This document shows positions 43,116 to 52,089 of a DNA stretch of 59,595 nucleotides, one piece after another. The notes below the pieces were generated by a model, which made no database searches, was not told the origin of the DNA, and saw only the letters and a program-made list of their open reading frames with translations. The DNA is from an uncultured Candidatus Saccharibacteria bacterium. Lineage in GTDB: Bacteria; Patescibacteriota; Saccharimonadia; Saccharimonadales; Saccharimonadaceae. Location of the stretch: the NCBI GenBank assembly GCA_938041555.1, contig CALIAC010000003.1:1-59595 (forward strand). The letters run 5' to 3'. Position 1 is the stretch's first letter; every line of letters starts with the position of its first letter. The translations under genes were made by a program, and so were the position numbers.

Positions 43116-43868
43116 TCACAGCTTTTTCTCCTTCATCTCGATATATTTCCTTACATCCTGCGGTGAGTGTATACCACGTATACTCGTTTCTTCGACTAGT
43201 GCAACATATACCGCGGGGTTCTCATAATTAATGGATAGCGACACACCGAACTCTCGCAGCTTGACGATTATCTGGTATATCTGTGCGGCTATATCATTAT
43301 GGACAACCCTACTCTTTATACGCACAGCGACATGTATATCTTTACCAAATCGCTGAAAGGCATCACGATACAATGGTACCTCTTTTCCTATCCTTTGGTT
43401 CACTGCAGGTATACTGTAGACTTCTATTGATGTGAGTGATGTGTCGGCACCAAATATGTTTTTTATCATAGGATCAATATCCTTTTTGAGGTGTTTTGCC
43501 CATATCATATCGGGGTATCCATCCCAATAGTTATTACTGTATGGGTTATCCCCCGGAAAACCCTTCACCATAAATCGAATCGCGTGGTCACTTTTAGCAT
43601 ACGCCTCAGCCTTAGCAACACCATCTACTCCAAGGCCAGCTCCCTCGATTCGATAATTCTCTACTATAAATTCTTGACCATACTTACGTTTGAGGTATGA
43701 CTGCATATGTGATTGAGCAATATGATCATCAATGGTAGATTTTGTGTAAAATATACCAAATATTACCAACATGATACCTGTCGGAATGATAATCATGTAG
43801 AGAACACCACGGAAGAGGATGGTGCGGAAGCTTAGTTTACTGTTATCGTTTGGTTTTTTATTGGACAT
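43116..43868 (-). CDS. Anchored external protein, paralogue B of the four-gene array
   Basis: 250 residues from the ATG at 43868. N-terminus KKPNDNSKLSFRTILFRGVL, membrane segment LYMIIIPTGIMLVIFGIFY, external motif YLKRKYGQEFIVENYRIEGA followed by GLGVDGVAKAEAYAKSDHAI. The upstream spacer keeps the repeat GCTACGCGACTATTA seen before paralogue C. The -10 here looks degenerate (TAATAG). Function unknown; the shared TM and N-terminal part are much better conserved than the C-terminal half. Confidence 0.75.
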   Translation of the reverse strand: MSNKKPNDNSKLSFRTILFRGVLYMIIIPTGIMLVIFGIFYTKSTIDDHIAQSHMQSYLKRKYGQEFIVENYRIEGAGLGVDGVAKAEAYAKSDHAIRFMVKGFPGDNPYSNNYWDGYPDMIWAKHLKKDIDPMIKNIFGADTSLTSIEVYSIPAVNQRIGKEVPLYRDAFQRFGKDIHVAVRIKSRVVHNDIAAQIYQIIVKLREFGVSLSINYENPAVYVALVEETSIRGIHSPQDVRKYIEMKEKKL

Positions 43869-44010
43869 ATTTTCTGCTCTCAAGATCCCTATTTTAGCTA
43901 CGCGACTATTAGTAGTGTAATTATGGAACTTTCTAGTTATTCTTTTAAAGGTTGTATTTTATAGGCAAGTGCACTTAGTGCAAGATATTGCTCTATTGTT
44001 ATGTTCATAT

Positions 44011-44772
44011 TTATAGACTCTCCTTTTCTTGAAACATTGTGGTTAATGTTTCTTGTGGTGTGGATTTTAATGCCATGATTGTTATATCCAAATCAAACTT
44101 CTTACCTCCAGCTGTTTGTGCTTGGTAGCGAATAGTAGTGTCAACAGTATCTGGCAGATCCTTTGCAAGCTCTTTAAGATTATCGACGATGCGCATTTTT
44201 TCCTGATATTCCCGTGTTTGGTGCGTTTTTTGAATAGTGATATTATATGGAATTTGCTGCTTATATTGTGCTGCCGCTTGTGTAAAATGTGGTATTACAC
44301 CATCAACTTGTATATCTTTCGTTTGTAGCGTCATAGACGATTGGATGGTTACACTATACGCTACATCTTTACTAAAGATACGCTGAATAATAGGTTTGAG
44401 TCGATCAGTCTCTTCTTTTGACCATACAGCACCAGCATAGCCATCATGCTTTCCTGAGGATGAAAGCATAACAATGAAGCGGATGTCTGTGTGATTCTTC
44501 GGGTAGGCTGTTGCTTCAAACCACCCTTCTACACCAAGCCCACTTCCATTCTTTTCTGGTCGTTCGACGATAAATTCTTCACCATATTTACTATGTAGAT
44601 ATGTTTTCATTGCTGCTTGAGCTTGGCTAGCTTCAGCGCATAATTTGAGATAGAATCCACCAACAAGGAGAAGCATGATGACTGTTGGTACAACAATTAC
44701 ATAGAGGATACCGCGGAGAAGAATGGTGCGGAAGCTTAGTTTGGTATTATTATTTAGTTTCTTCTTGGGCAT
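44011..44772 (-). CDS. Anchored external protein, paralogue A of the four-gene array
   Basis: 253 residues from the ATG at 44772. N-terminus KKKLNNNTKLSFRTILLRGI, membrane segment LYVIVVPTVIMLLLVGGFYL, external motif YLHSKYGEEFIVERPEKNGS, GLGVEGWFEATAYPKNHTDI, AGAVWSKEETDRLKP. It is closest to paralogue C. TAGAAT (44816-44811) is its likely -10. The first gene of the array in the direction of transcription. No Cys lipobox follows the membrane segment, so it is a signal-anchor protein rather than a lipoprotein. Confidence 0.75.
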   Translation of the reverse strand: MPKKKLNNNTKLSFRTILLRGILYVIVVPTVIMLLLVGGFYLKLCAEASQAQAAMKTYLHSKYGEEFIVERPEKNGSGLGVEGWFEATAYPKNHTDIRFIVMLSSSGKHDGYAGAVWSKEETDRLKPIIQRIFSKDVAYSVTIQSSMTLQTKDIQVDGVIPHFTQAAAQYKQQIPYNITIQKTHQTREYQEKMRIVDNLKELAKDLPDTVDTTIRYQAQTAGGKKFDLDITIMALKSTPQETLTTMFQEKESL

Positions 44773-44982
44773 ATTTTCTACCCTCACCCCCTACTTCCTA
44801 CTCTCTGACTATTCTAGCACGAATATAGAACTTCTGATTTCCCCTTTTATGCGCTATATCAGTCTAGATGCCACATCGATAAACAGTCTCCATCCTACTC
44901 CTCATTCCTTATCAATCACCTCAACCATCAGTTTGCTTTTTTCAATACCTGGTTTACTGTCCCAGACTTATGTCTCTTCATG

Positions 44983-45522
44983 TTACCATCTCCTCTCTAG
45001 CGCTATCCAACCTGCTGCTACGGATGCTGCCACAGATAGCTCATTGTTCATGAGCATAGTTCGTAGCTCATCAGTTGTTAGCTGTATTACTTCAATATCC
45101 TCACTATCGTCAAGATGTTGCCTATGCTTTATAGTGACATTATTAGCAAAGACGATCGCTATCTTGACACGGCTATTCGTAGGGTCCTCAAAAAATGTAG
45201 GTCCCTCTACAAAAAGACTGGAGGCACCTCCAGTCTCTTCATATAATTCCCTTTTTGCAGCAATTAAAGCAGATTCACCCGCATCGATCTTACCTGCAGG
45301 AAATTCTATAACACTTTGCTGCGCTCCGTGTTTATACTGACGCACCAGTAAAAATTTGCCTTCATGAGTGCGTGGAACGATCAAAACGGCGTTCATACCC
45401 TCTCGCACATAATAATCATCGAGGACTTTGCCTGACGGGAGCCTGACGGTTTCAATATTTAGCTTGTACCACGGTGAGTCAACTAACTTCTTTTGACTTA
45501 TAACGTTCCATTCTTGATTCAT
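44983..45522 (-). CDS. ADP-ribose pyrophosphatase-like Nudix hydrolase
   Basis: 179 residues. MNQEWNVISQKKLVDSPWYK and the box FPAGKIDAGESALIAAKREL followed by YEETGG are typical of the ADP-ribose pyrophosphatase group; EPTFFEDPTNSR-like and the C-terminal region also fit. All metal ligands are present. TACAAT six bases before the ATG at 45522 decides the start; the longer frame upstream is not homologous. It is the sixth Nudix-fold gene in the window. Confidence 0.87.
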   Translation of the reverse strand: MNQEWNVISQKKLVDSPWYKLNIETVRLPSGKVLDDYYVREGMNAVLIVPRTHEGKFLLVRQYKHGAQQSVIEFPAGKIDAGESALIAAKRELYEETGGASSLFVEGPTFFEDPTNSRVKIAIVFANNVTIKHRQHLDDSEDIEVIQLTTDELRTMLMNNELSVAASVAAGWIALERRW

Positions 45523-45743
45523 AGTATTATTGTAGTGCATTCTCATATCTAGCACTACCATCAACTGTAGCATAAGTAGTACAGGCGATGTCATACATCC
45601 ATATATAAACAAGACATTTACACACTCACGGTTCCCTTTCACATTGTGATACACCGTACATCATAAGACTCCAGCGACACATAACAAGTGAGCCCAAGAC
45701 GTGTTAGTTTTTATCTCTTCTCGTATGTAGTAAAATACTATAC

Positions 45744-46979
45744 ATGAATACTCAAGCGCACCACGTTATTACCAACGAACACTTGATTGATGAGGCGCTA
45801 TCTCGCTCAGTTGCCGAAATTCTTCCGAGTAAAGACAGCCTCAAAAAGGAGCTACAAAGTGGCCGCCGTCTCACATTCTATCTTGGTATTGACCCAACTG
45901 CGAACTATGTTCATCTTGGGCACTCAACAAATTATCTGATACTCGAACGGTTCCACGCTCTTGGCCACCGGATTATTGTGCTAATTGGCGACTTTACCGC
46001 GATGATCGGTGATCCGAGCGATAAAACCTCGATGCGCGTACAGCTAACACGCGAACAAGTGCTGGAGAACCTGCAGACATTTAAGGCGCAAATTGGCAAG
46101 ATTCTAGACTTTAGCGATATCGACAACCCGATAGAATTCCAGTTTAATTCGGAGTGGCTCTCCAAGCTAACATTTGAAGATTCCGTGGAGCTTGCCTCCA
46201 ACTTTACCGTGCAGCAGATGCTCGAGCGCGATGCGTTCAAAAAGCGAGTCGCTGCCGAGAAGCCACTCTTCGTCCATGAGTTCTTCTATCCGCTGATGCA
46301 GGGCTACGATTCTGTGGCAATGGATGTTGATGTGGAGATTGGTGGCACCGACCAAACATTCAATATGCTGGCTGGCCGTACATTGCTCAAGCGCTACAAG
46401 CAAAAAGAAAAGTTTGTCATGACAACCACACTGCTCGAAAACCCAGAAACTGGCGAAAAATTAATGAGCAAAAGCCTTGGTACCGGTGTGGGTCTCGATC
46501 TGAATGCCAAAGATATGTTCTTCAAAATCATGCAGCTGGCGGATGCGGGTATTTACCAGTGTTTTGTGGATTGTACGCGCCTGCCTATGAGTGAGATTGC
46601 TATAATTAAAAATCGGCTCAACGACGGAGAAAACCCACGCGATATCAAAAAGGATCTTGCCCGAGAGATAGTGTCAATGTACCACGGAGCGAGCGCCGCC
46701 GTTGATGCTGAGCAGCAATGGGTCTCTGAGGTAAGCCAGAAGAATCTTGCCAAGGATATTGACGTCATTCAGGCAGATGTCCATGAGTCAATTATCGATA
46801 TCATTGTTCGACTGGGTATCACAAAAAGTCGCGGCGAGGCCAGACGGCTCATCAAGCAAAATGCCGTGAAGATCAATGACTCCAAAATTTCCAGCGAAGA
46901 TACACCACTTGCTAACGGTGACATTTTGCGTGTTGGTAAGAAACATACCCTCAAGGTAGTTTTACGCTCATATCAATGA
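45744..46979 (+). CDS. tyrS: Tyrosyl-tRNA synthetase
   Basis: 411 residues. Class I motifs: HLGHS (HIGH) in GIDPTANYVHLGHSTNYLI, the tyrosine-binding LAGRTLLKRY region (QTFNMLAGR) and LMSKSLGTG (KMSKS). A C-terminal S4 RNA-binding domain begins VRLGITKSRGEARRLIKQNA. It charges tRNA-Tyr. TAAAAT seven bases before the ATG. The length agrees with the bacterial TyrZ-like group. Confidence 0.94.
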   Translation: MNTQAHHVITNEHLIDEALSRSVAEILPSKDSLKKELQSGRRLTFYLGIDPTANYVHLGHSTNYLILERFHALGHRIIVLIGDFTAMIGDPSDKTSMRVQLTREQVLENLQTFKAQIGKILDFSDIDNPIEFQFNSEWLSKLTFEDSVELASNFTVQQMLERDAFKKRVAAEKPLFVHEFFYPLMQGYDSVAMDVDVEIGGTDQTFNMLAGRTLLKRYKQKEKFVMTTTLLENPETGEKLMSKSLGTGVGLDLNAKDMFFKIMQLADAGIYQCFVDCTRLPMSEIAIIKNRLNDGENPRDIKKDLAREIVSMYHGASAAVDAEQQWVSEVSQKNLAKDIDVIQADVHESIIDIIVRLGITKSRGEARRLIKQNAVKINDSKISSEDTPLANGDILRVGKKHTLKVVLRSYQ

Positions 46980-47143
46980 TGCATTATTGTATAAAACTGG
47001 TGTTATACACCTGCTGTAAAAAACATTCATCTGCTATCTTCTGGAGAATTACATGTGTTTGACGCATGTTAATGCGCTACTCTAAAATTAGACGCGTATA
47101 AGTACTTTTGTCGCAACCAACTCAGCATCCATCAACCAGTCAG

Positions 47144-48154
47144 CTACTCATAGCCCAGCATATCATACGCCGTGGCTGCCATATACGCCTGGAGCCGCCG
47201 CACTGCCTGAGCTGCCTCAGGAGCGGGCTGGGCGCTGCACACGGCATAATACCCTACTAGGCCAGCAAGCAGCGGCCGGTTCAGCTCAGCCTGCCAGGCC
47301 TGCACATCGTAGCCGCGGCGCGCCATATCGAGCAAGAACTCGGTTGCACTCCACCGCCTTGGCACATAGGCTGCCCACTGCCAATCAATCAGCTTCACCA
47401 TATCCTGGGCGGCATGGTAGGCAATCGTCTCACTCCGTACATCGCCATGGCTCAACCGATCGCACGGCTGGTCGGCTACCTGCTGAGCCAATGCCGCGAG
47501 ATCAGCTAAGCGCTCGGTATTATCAAGCACGGCGCAAAACTGCTCGTAGCGCCGGCGAATCACTGGCTTACTGGCTTGCTCGGCCCAGGAGCGGTACGTC
47601 TGCTGGAGCTCCTCACGCCGCGTCGCATCATCGCAAAGTAACCGAAGCCCCTGGCATTGCACCACTCGGTCAAACGCCGTAGCATGCAGCGCAAGCGTCT
47701 CAGCCGCCGCCTTGGGCAGCTGCGTCTGCTCAAGCTGAGTAATCGCCCGCAGCACCGCCGCTATATAGCGCTGGCTCACCGGCGTATCCGCTACATCAGG
47801 CGGCTGCCACTGCCAGCCATCCTTGGCAATATACGCCTGGCTGAGCATAATCACCCGCTCATCATCATACTGAACAAACTCCGTCACTAGAGGCGAACCG
47901 GCCTGCTGCAACGCCTGGATCACCGCATCATCTTTGCTCAGAGCCGCTGCCAATGCAGCGTGGTTCGAAGCTTCTGGATCAGCTTCCTTGACAAACACCG
48001 ACTGCGTCCCAGCCAGTGCAACAGCTCGTCGACACCCGGTTGACGCGCCCTCAATCGGCACCACCCGCACCTGATCACGCGCCACTTTGCAGTGCTGCGC
48101 TACCATCGCAAGCGCCGATGGGCTCAAAACCTGGGGAGACGACGACTGACTCAT
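47144..48154 (-). CDS. Aminoglycoside phosphotransferase/choline kinase-like protein
   Basis: 336 residues from the ATG at 48154, six bases after TATACT. The kinase-like fold shows VALAGTQSVFVKEADPEASN (nucleotide-binding Lys) and the catalytic loop LSHGDVRSETIAY (HGD, with Glu/Thr where the metal Asn is usual) followed by VKLIDWQWA (the DXE-like metal Asp). The substrate is unknown: choline/ethanolamine-like or an antibiotic. The altered loop may mean reduced activity. Confidence 0.75.
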   Translation of the reverse strand: MSQSSSPQVLSPSALAMVAQHCKVARDQVRVVPIEGASTGCRRAVALAGTQSVFVKEADPEASNHAALAAALSKDDAVIQALQQAGSPLVTEFVQYDDERVIMLSQAYIAKDGWQWQPPDVADTPVSQRYIAAVLRAITQLEQTQLPKAAAETLALHATAFDRVVQCQGLRLLCDDATRREELQQTYRSWAEQASKPVIRRRYEQFCAVLDNTERLADLAALAQQVADQPCDRLSHGDVRSETIAYHAAQDMVKLIDWQWAAYVPRRWSATEFLLDMARRGYDVQAWQAELNRPLLAGLVGYYAVCSAQPAPEAAQAVRRLQAYMAATAYDMLGYE

Positions 48155-48245
48155 ACCTCTAGTATAGCAAAGGTGAGGTAAATCGCCATACCAACCAAGA
48201 CGTGGCCCATCTCTCACGCTCCGCCTCCCCGCAAGCAAAAAATGC

Positions 48246-48270
48246 AAAAACCCGCCATGCAAGCGGGTCT
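48246..48270 (-). terminator. Terminator of the ABC/PadR/PspC operon
   Basis: GCGGGT (48263-48268) pairs with ACCCGC (48250-48255), with a T run on the minus strand. Confidence 0.7.
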
Positions 48271-48297
48271 TTGGCATTGACACTAGCTACCCCTAGC

Positions 48298-49584
48298 CTA
48301 TGGCCGATCGGTCACCATGTCAGGGTGATGGTTCACCTCCATCGTCTGCGGCGATGGCCCATAGACCCGGACGCTCACATAGTCCTTGGGTGAGTAGGTA
48401 CATGTCGAGAAGAGACCATGGCGATCACGGCAGTCATCGTGCTGCACCATCACAATAGCTCGGTTACCTTCTTTGGTAATTTTTGTTGTCGGCTCTTTGA
48501 CACCCTTCATCTGCAAGTAATCTACCTCAACACGCGGCTTCTCGGCGTAGCCACCATAGCTCGCCCGAGTTGTCCCATCGACACGCACTGTGGTGGCATC
48601 GGCTACGTCAACTACCTTGGTGCGCTGCACGTCGCGCATTTGGCGATCGAGACTCATCCCCGCATTCATGCCACCAACCGCTAGGCCAGAGATAGCAACC
48701 GCCCCAACGAGGAGCATCGCTAGCATCGCAATGCCAACTGGCCGCTTCAGCCGCCAGGCAAAGATACTCCATGCACCGAGTGAGAGCAAAGCAGTCAGCG
48801 CCACGCCGCCGAGCACTGCACAGCCATACGCCAACCACAGCCAGCTCTGCGCAGCAAAGTCGCCCATGTTTGAGACCATAGTCGCGCTCATTACGCCACC
48901 GACCATCAGTGCAACAAGTGCGCCCAGCGCCATTATCAAGACCCCGCAGCCTATCATAATGCGCAGCACCTTCGCTGCAGTCTGAGCTGCTTGGCTACCA
49001 CCGGCAGGCTCGGCCGCGGCTTTTTTTAAGCTATCAAACGTCACTGGCTTACCTGCCATCCGCAGCTTATCCGACGCCGTCACTGCTGGTGGAATAGAAA
49101 GCCACATCACGATATAGATCAGCAGCGCCGTCCCAAACGTCATAAAAGGTGAGACGATCGCCAGCAAGCGAATCCACAGCGGGCTAATCCCAAAGTATGC
49201 TGCTACCCCAGCACACACCCCACCGATCAGCGCATGATCTGTATCGCGCATCAGCTGCTTGGGTGCCCCGTCCGCGAGAGCCGCCTCAGCTGCATCTCGC
49301 AGCGCAGCATCGTCGTCTCCTGCCTCGGTTTCACTGGCAAACTCCCGAGGTTCACCCATCTGACCGCGCAGCGCTGTGACATCCTCAGTAGTCACTACAC
49401 CATCGCGCGTCACACCGCGCTCGGCGAGCAGCTCGACCATCCGCGCTTCGATCTCGCGCATTGCTTCTGGCTCGGCATGCATCCGCTGCTGAATCGATGC
49501 CAGATACTCTGCCAGCGCGTGCTTTGCCTCCACCTCAACGCTAAATGGCGTCTTGGCAAGGTGGATATTGGTAATTTCCTTCAT
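48298..49584 (-). CDS. PspC-domain envelope stress protein
   Basis: 428 residues. An N-terminal cytoplasmic helical domain (about 1-105, acidic), a PspC domain (RDTDHALIGGVCAGVAAYFG, ISPLWIRLLAIVSPF, IYIVMWLSIPP), two further membrane segments around 210-300, then an external beta-rich domain with one CRDRHGLFSTCTY pair of Cys. PspC proteins respond to membrane stress. SD GGAGG; it is the last gene of the ABC transporter/PadR operon, so probably under PadR control. Confidence 0.8.
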   Translation of the reverse strand: MKEITNIHLAKTPFSVEVEAKHALAEYLASIQQRMHAEPEAMREIEARMVELLAERGVTRDGVVTTEDVTALRGQMGEPREFASETEAGDDDAALRDAAEAALADGAPKQLMRDTDHALIGGVCAGVAAYFGISPLWIRLLAIVSPFMTFGTALLIYIVMWLSIPPAVTASDKLRMAGKPVTFDSLKKAAAEPAGGSQAAQTAAKVLRIMIGCGVLIMALGALVALMVGGVMSATMVSNMGDFAAQSWLWLAYGCAVLGGVALTALLSLGAWSIFAWRLKRPVGIAMLAMLLVGAVAISGLAVGGMNAGMSLDRQMRDVQRTKVVDVADATTVRVDGTTRASYGGYAEKPRVEVDYLQMKGVKEPTTKITKEGNRAIVMVQHDDCRDRHGLFSTCTYSPKDYVSVRVYGPSPQTMEVNHHPDMVTDRP

Positions 49585-49596
49585 GAGATATCCTCC

Positions 49597-49926
49597 TTAC
49601 AACTTCTCTATTGTACTACTTAGTGCCGCAATATTGTGTTTGAGCTGCTTGGTTACCTCTGTGCCAAACGGCGTGGCTGTATAGTATTTGCGCGGCGGCC
49701 CTTGCTCACTTTCTTTCCATTCGTGTTGCAAGAGCCCGTCCTTTTGCAAGCGACTCAATAATGGGTAGATCGTTCCCTCCACCACCATCAGGTCAGCCTG
49801 ACGGAGCTGCTGGATGATCTCGCTGGTGTAGCGTGGCTCCTTGGCACACACCACCAGCACGCAGTACGATAAGAAGCCTTTGCGCAGCTGCGTCGTTAGC
49901 GCCTCGGCATAGTCAGTTGCATTCAT
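49597..49926 (-). CDS. PadR-family transcriptional regulator
   Basis: 109 residues. The winged-helix signature GFLSYCVLVVCAKEPRYTSE, IIQQLRQADLMVVEGTIYPL, LSRLQKDGLL and RKYYTATPFG is classic PadR (VEGTLYPLLSRLE). It represses its target until a ligand or stress is sensed, and is commonly found beside membrane-stress genes. Its ATG overlaps the upstream ATPase stop by one base. Probably autoregulates this operon. Confidence 0.92.
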   Translation of the reverse strand: MNATDYAEALTTQLRKGFLSYCVLVVCAKEPRYTSEIIQQLRQADLMVVEGTIYPLLSRLQKDGLLQHEWKESEQGPPRKYYTATPFGTEVTKQLKHNIAALSSTIEKL

Positions 49927-50612
49927 CAGTGCCCCCCTGGGATGTTATGGCGTGTAACACGCCCGTCTTTGATCACCACTTGATAATCACATTGCTTGGC
50001 TAGATCCGCATCGTGCGTCACAATAATCAGCGTTGTGCCATGCTCACGCTGCTGGCGAAAGAGCAGCTCCTCGATCTGGGTGCCCGTCTCGCTATCCAGG
50101 TTACCAGTTGGTTCATCGGCAAACAGGATCTTCGGCTCGCCCACAATCGCTCGGGCAATCGCCAGGCGCTGCTTCTGCCCGCCGGATAGATCCTTGGCCT
50201 TATTGTGCTTTTTGCTCGCCAGGCCGACCGCCTCGAGCGCCTGGTTCACCTTGGCACTGCGCTGCGCCCGCGGCACGCCAGCGATCTCCAGCGGTAGCAT
50301 CACGTTGCTCACCACGCTATCATTACCCTCGACAAAGAAACTCTGGAAGATAAAGCCAATCGTGCGTGCCCGGAAGGCATCAACCTGCCGCGGCTTCATC
50401 TGCAGGATATCCTGCCCGCCGATTAGCACCTGCCCCGTTTGCGGCCGGTCGAGGCCAGAGATAGCGTGCATCAGGGTGGACTTACCCGAGCCGGATTTGC
50501 CGAGGATAGCTACACTCGCGCCTCCGGGAATGGTGAGGTTGATGTCATTGAGTGCCTTAAATTGGTTGTGCTTTTTGCCATAGGTTTTGGTAATATGCCG
50601 TAGTTCAATCAT
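49926..50612 (-). CDS. ABC transporter ATPase, LolD/MacB type
   Basis: 228 residues. Walker A LGKSGSGKSTLMHAI, the Q loop, signature LSGGQKQRLAIARAI, Walker B KILFADEPTGNLDS and the H-switch IVTHD are intact, in the arrangement of MacB/LolD/FtsE-type ATPases. SD AAGGAGAAGGA. It drives the FtsX-like permease encoded just upstream. Confidence 0.94.
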   Translation of the reverse strand: MIELRHITKTYGKKHNQFKALNDINLTIPGGASVAILGKSGSGKSTLMHAISGLDRPQTGQVLIGGQDILQMKPRQVDAFRARTIGFIFQSFFVEGNDSVVSNVMLPLEIAGVPRAQRSAKVNQALEAVGLASKKHNKAKDLSGGQKQRLAIARAIVGEPKILFADEPTGNLDSETGTQIEELLFRQQREHGTTLIIVTHDADLAKQCDYQVVIKDGRVTRHNIPGGH

Positions 50613-50627
50613 GTCCTTCTCCTTATT

Positions 50628-51905
50628 CTATTCTGTCCTTAGTGCCTCGATTGGGTCAAGCTTGGTTGCTTTGCGGCTTGGCAAGTAGCTGGCAATAATG
50701 CCGAGGATAGCTAGTAGTGCCACCAGGGCAACCATCTGCCAGGCTTCGGGTAGAAGCAGCTGCATACCCTCCTCAAACTTGAGCTTCTCAACAATCCAGG
50801 GGTTGAGTAGGCTCAGCAGGCTAGCCCCGCCCGCACCAATCGCACCACCGATGATACCGATCAGGGCAGCCTCGTAGCGGAAGAGCTTACCAACATCACG
50901 GCTACGCATCCCCAGCGCCTTCATGAGGCCAATCTGCTGCGTTCGCTCCAGCACTGAGATGTACATAGTGTTAATAATCCCAAACATACTGGCCAGCAAG
51001 GCAAGGGCACCAAAGGCGAGCAGAGCATACTGCGCCCCATTGATAAGACTGAGCATACCTTCCTTTGCTTCAGTAAAGGTCTGGGCTTGGTAGGTACCAC
51101 CACCACCGAGCTTCACGACGGCGTCTTTCACGGCAGCGGCGTTTTCATCGCTGTCCGCCCGTATTACTGCGCTTGGGTACTGGTTGGGTGTGCCTGGGGC
51201 TTTAGTCTTTTGGTTGATGAGCAATGCATCATCGGTGGCAATTGTCACGCCAGGCTGGTAGCCAATTGATGTCATACCGGCTGTTTCGACCGCCACAATA
51301 GTCAGCTGGGCATCATGCGTCCCGCCCGGCCCCTGAGCATGGAGCGTCACCGTCTTGCCGATTGCATCCTGAGCCGAGGCAAAGCCAAAGTCGGCCAGAT
51401 ATTCCTTGGCAAGGATGGCTTGGCCAGACACCAGGTCGGTACCATCATCAGTCTTCGTCAGCTCACCGGCCACAATCTTGGATGATTTACCCTCGTTCTT
51501 GACGTTGATGGAGGCAATCAGCCGCTTGTGGTTAGCCGGGCTCTCCACATAGCGCACCGCCTGGGTTACATTCGCGTACGGCCGCACCGTCTTGACGTGA
51601 TCCAGCTTGCTGAGCTTGGCGACATCATCATCGCTCAGCACGAGGGTGCCGCTCTCATTCACCGCCTTATTTTTGCCATATTCAGGCAACTTCTTCTCGT
51701 TACGGGCGTGCGTCACATACACCGTCGAGGCACTACCGGCACTATCAATCACCGAGGTCAAGAAAGCCCGGCCGCCATTGCCCAGCATCAGCGCCAAACC
51801 AATTGTAAATGCTCCCACTGACATCGCCAGTGCTGTTAGTGCTGTGCGAGCCTTGGCTTGGCGTAGGTTCCGCCCTGCTCGCTTGATTATATCGATTCTC
51901 CTCAT
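50628..51905 (-). CDS. ABC transporter permease, MacB/FtsX type
   Basis: 425 residues. N-terminal membrane segment after KAGRNLRQAKARTALTALAM, a large external MacB-like periplasmic domain (about 45-290), then three C-terminal membrane segments around ALLAFGALALLASMFGIIN, ALIGIIGGAIGAGGASLLSL and MVALVALLAILGIIAS, ending with LPSRKATKLDPIEALRTE. It forms a mechanotransmission-type transporter with the ATPase downstream, perhaps for envelope lipids, peptides or stress sensing. SD AAGGAGT. Confidence 0.9.
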   Translation of the reverse strand: MRRIDIIKRAGRNLRQAKARTALTALAMSVGAFTIGLALMLGNGGRAFLTSVIDSAGSASTVYVTHARNEKKLPEYGKNKAVNESGTLVLSDDDVAKLSKLDHVKTVRPYANVTQAVRYVESPANHKRLIASINVKNEGKSSKIVAGELTKTDDGTDLVSGQAILAKEYLADFGFASAQDAIGKTVTLHAQGPGGTHDAQLTIVAVETAGMTSIGYQPGVTIATDDALLINQKTKAPGTPNQYPSAVIRADSDENAAAVKDAVVKLGGGGTYQAQTFTEAKEGMLSLINGAQYALLAFGALALLASMFGIINTMYISVLERTQQIGLMKALGMRSRDVGKLFRYEAALIGIIGGAIGAGGASLLSLLNPWIVEKLKFEEGMQLLLPEAWQMVALVALLAILGIIASYLPSRKATKLDPIEALRTE

Positions 51906-52029
51906 TCGATACTCCTTACTATATTATTGTTATTGCCTGGTACTATGCTATACAAGGTATACTGAAATGTCAAGTAGTTTGAGAAATAAAGTACTAGGTA
52001 TACCACACTCACCACAGAACAGTGCCATC

Positions 52030-52066
52030 AAAAATAGACACCAGCGCTCTTTGCACCAGTGTCTAT
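52030..52066 (-). terminator. Terminator of the arginine operon
   Basis: ATAGACAC (52034-52041) pairs with GTGTCTAT (52059-52066), T-rich on the minus strand, just after the arcC stop. Confidence 0.75.
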
Positions 52067-52089
52067 CTACTTCTCTCTTCGCGAATATC

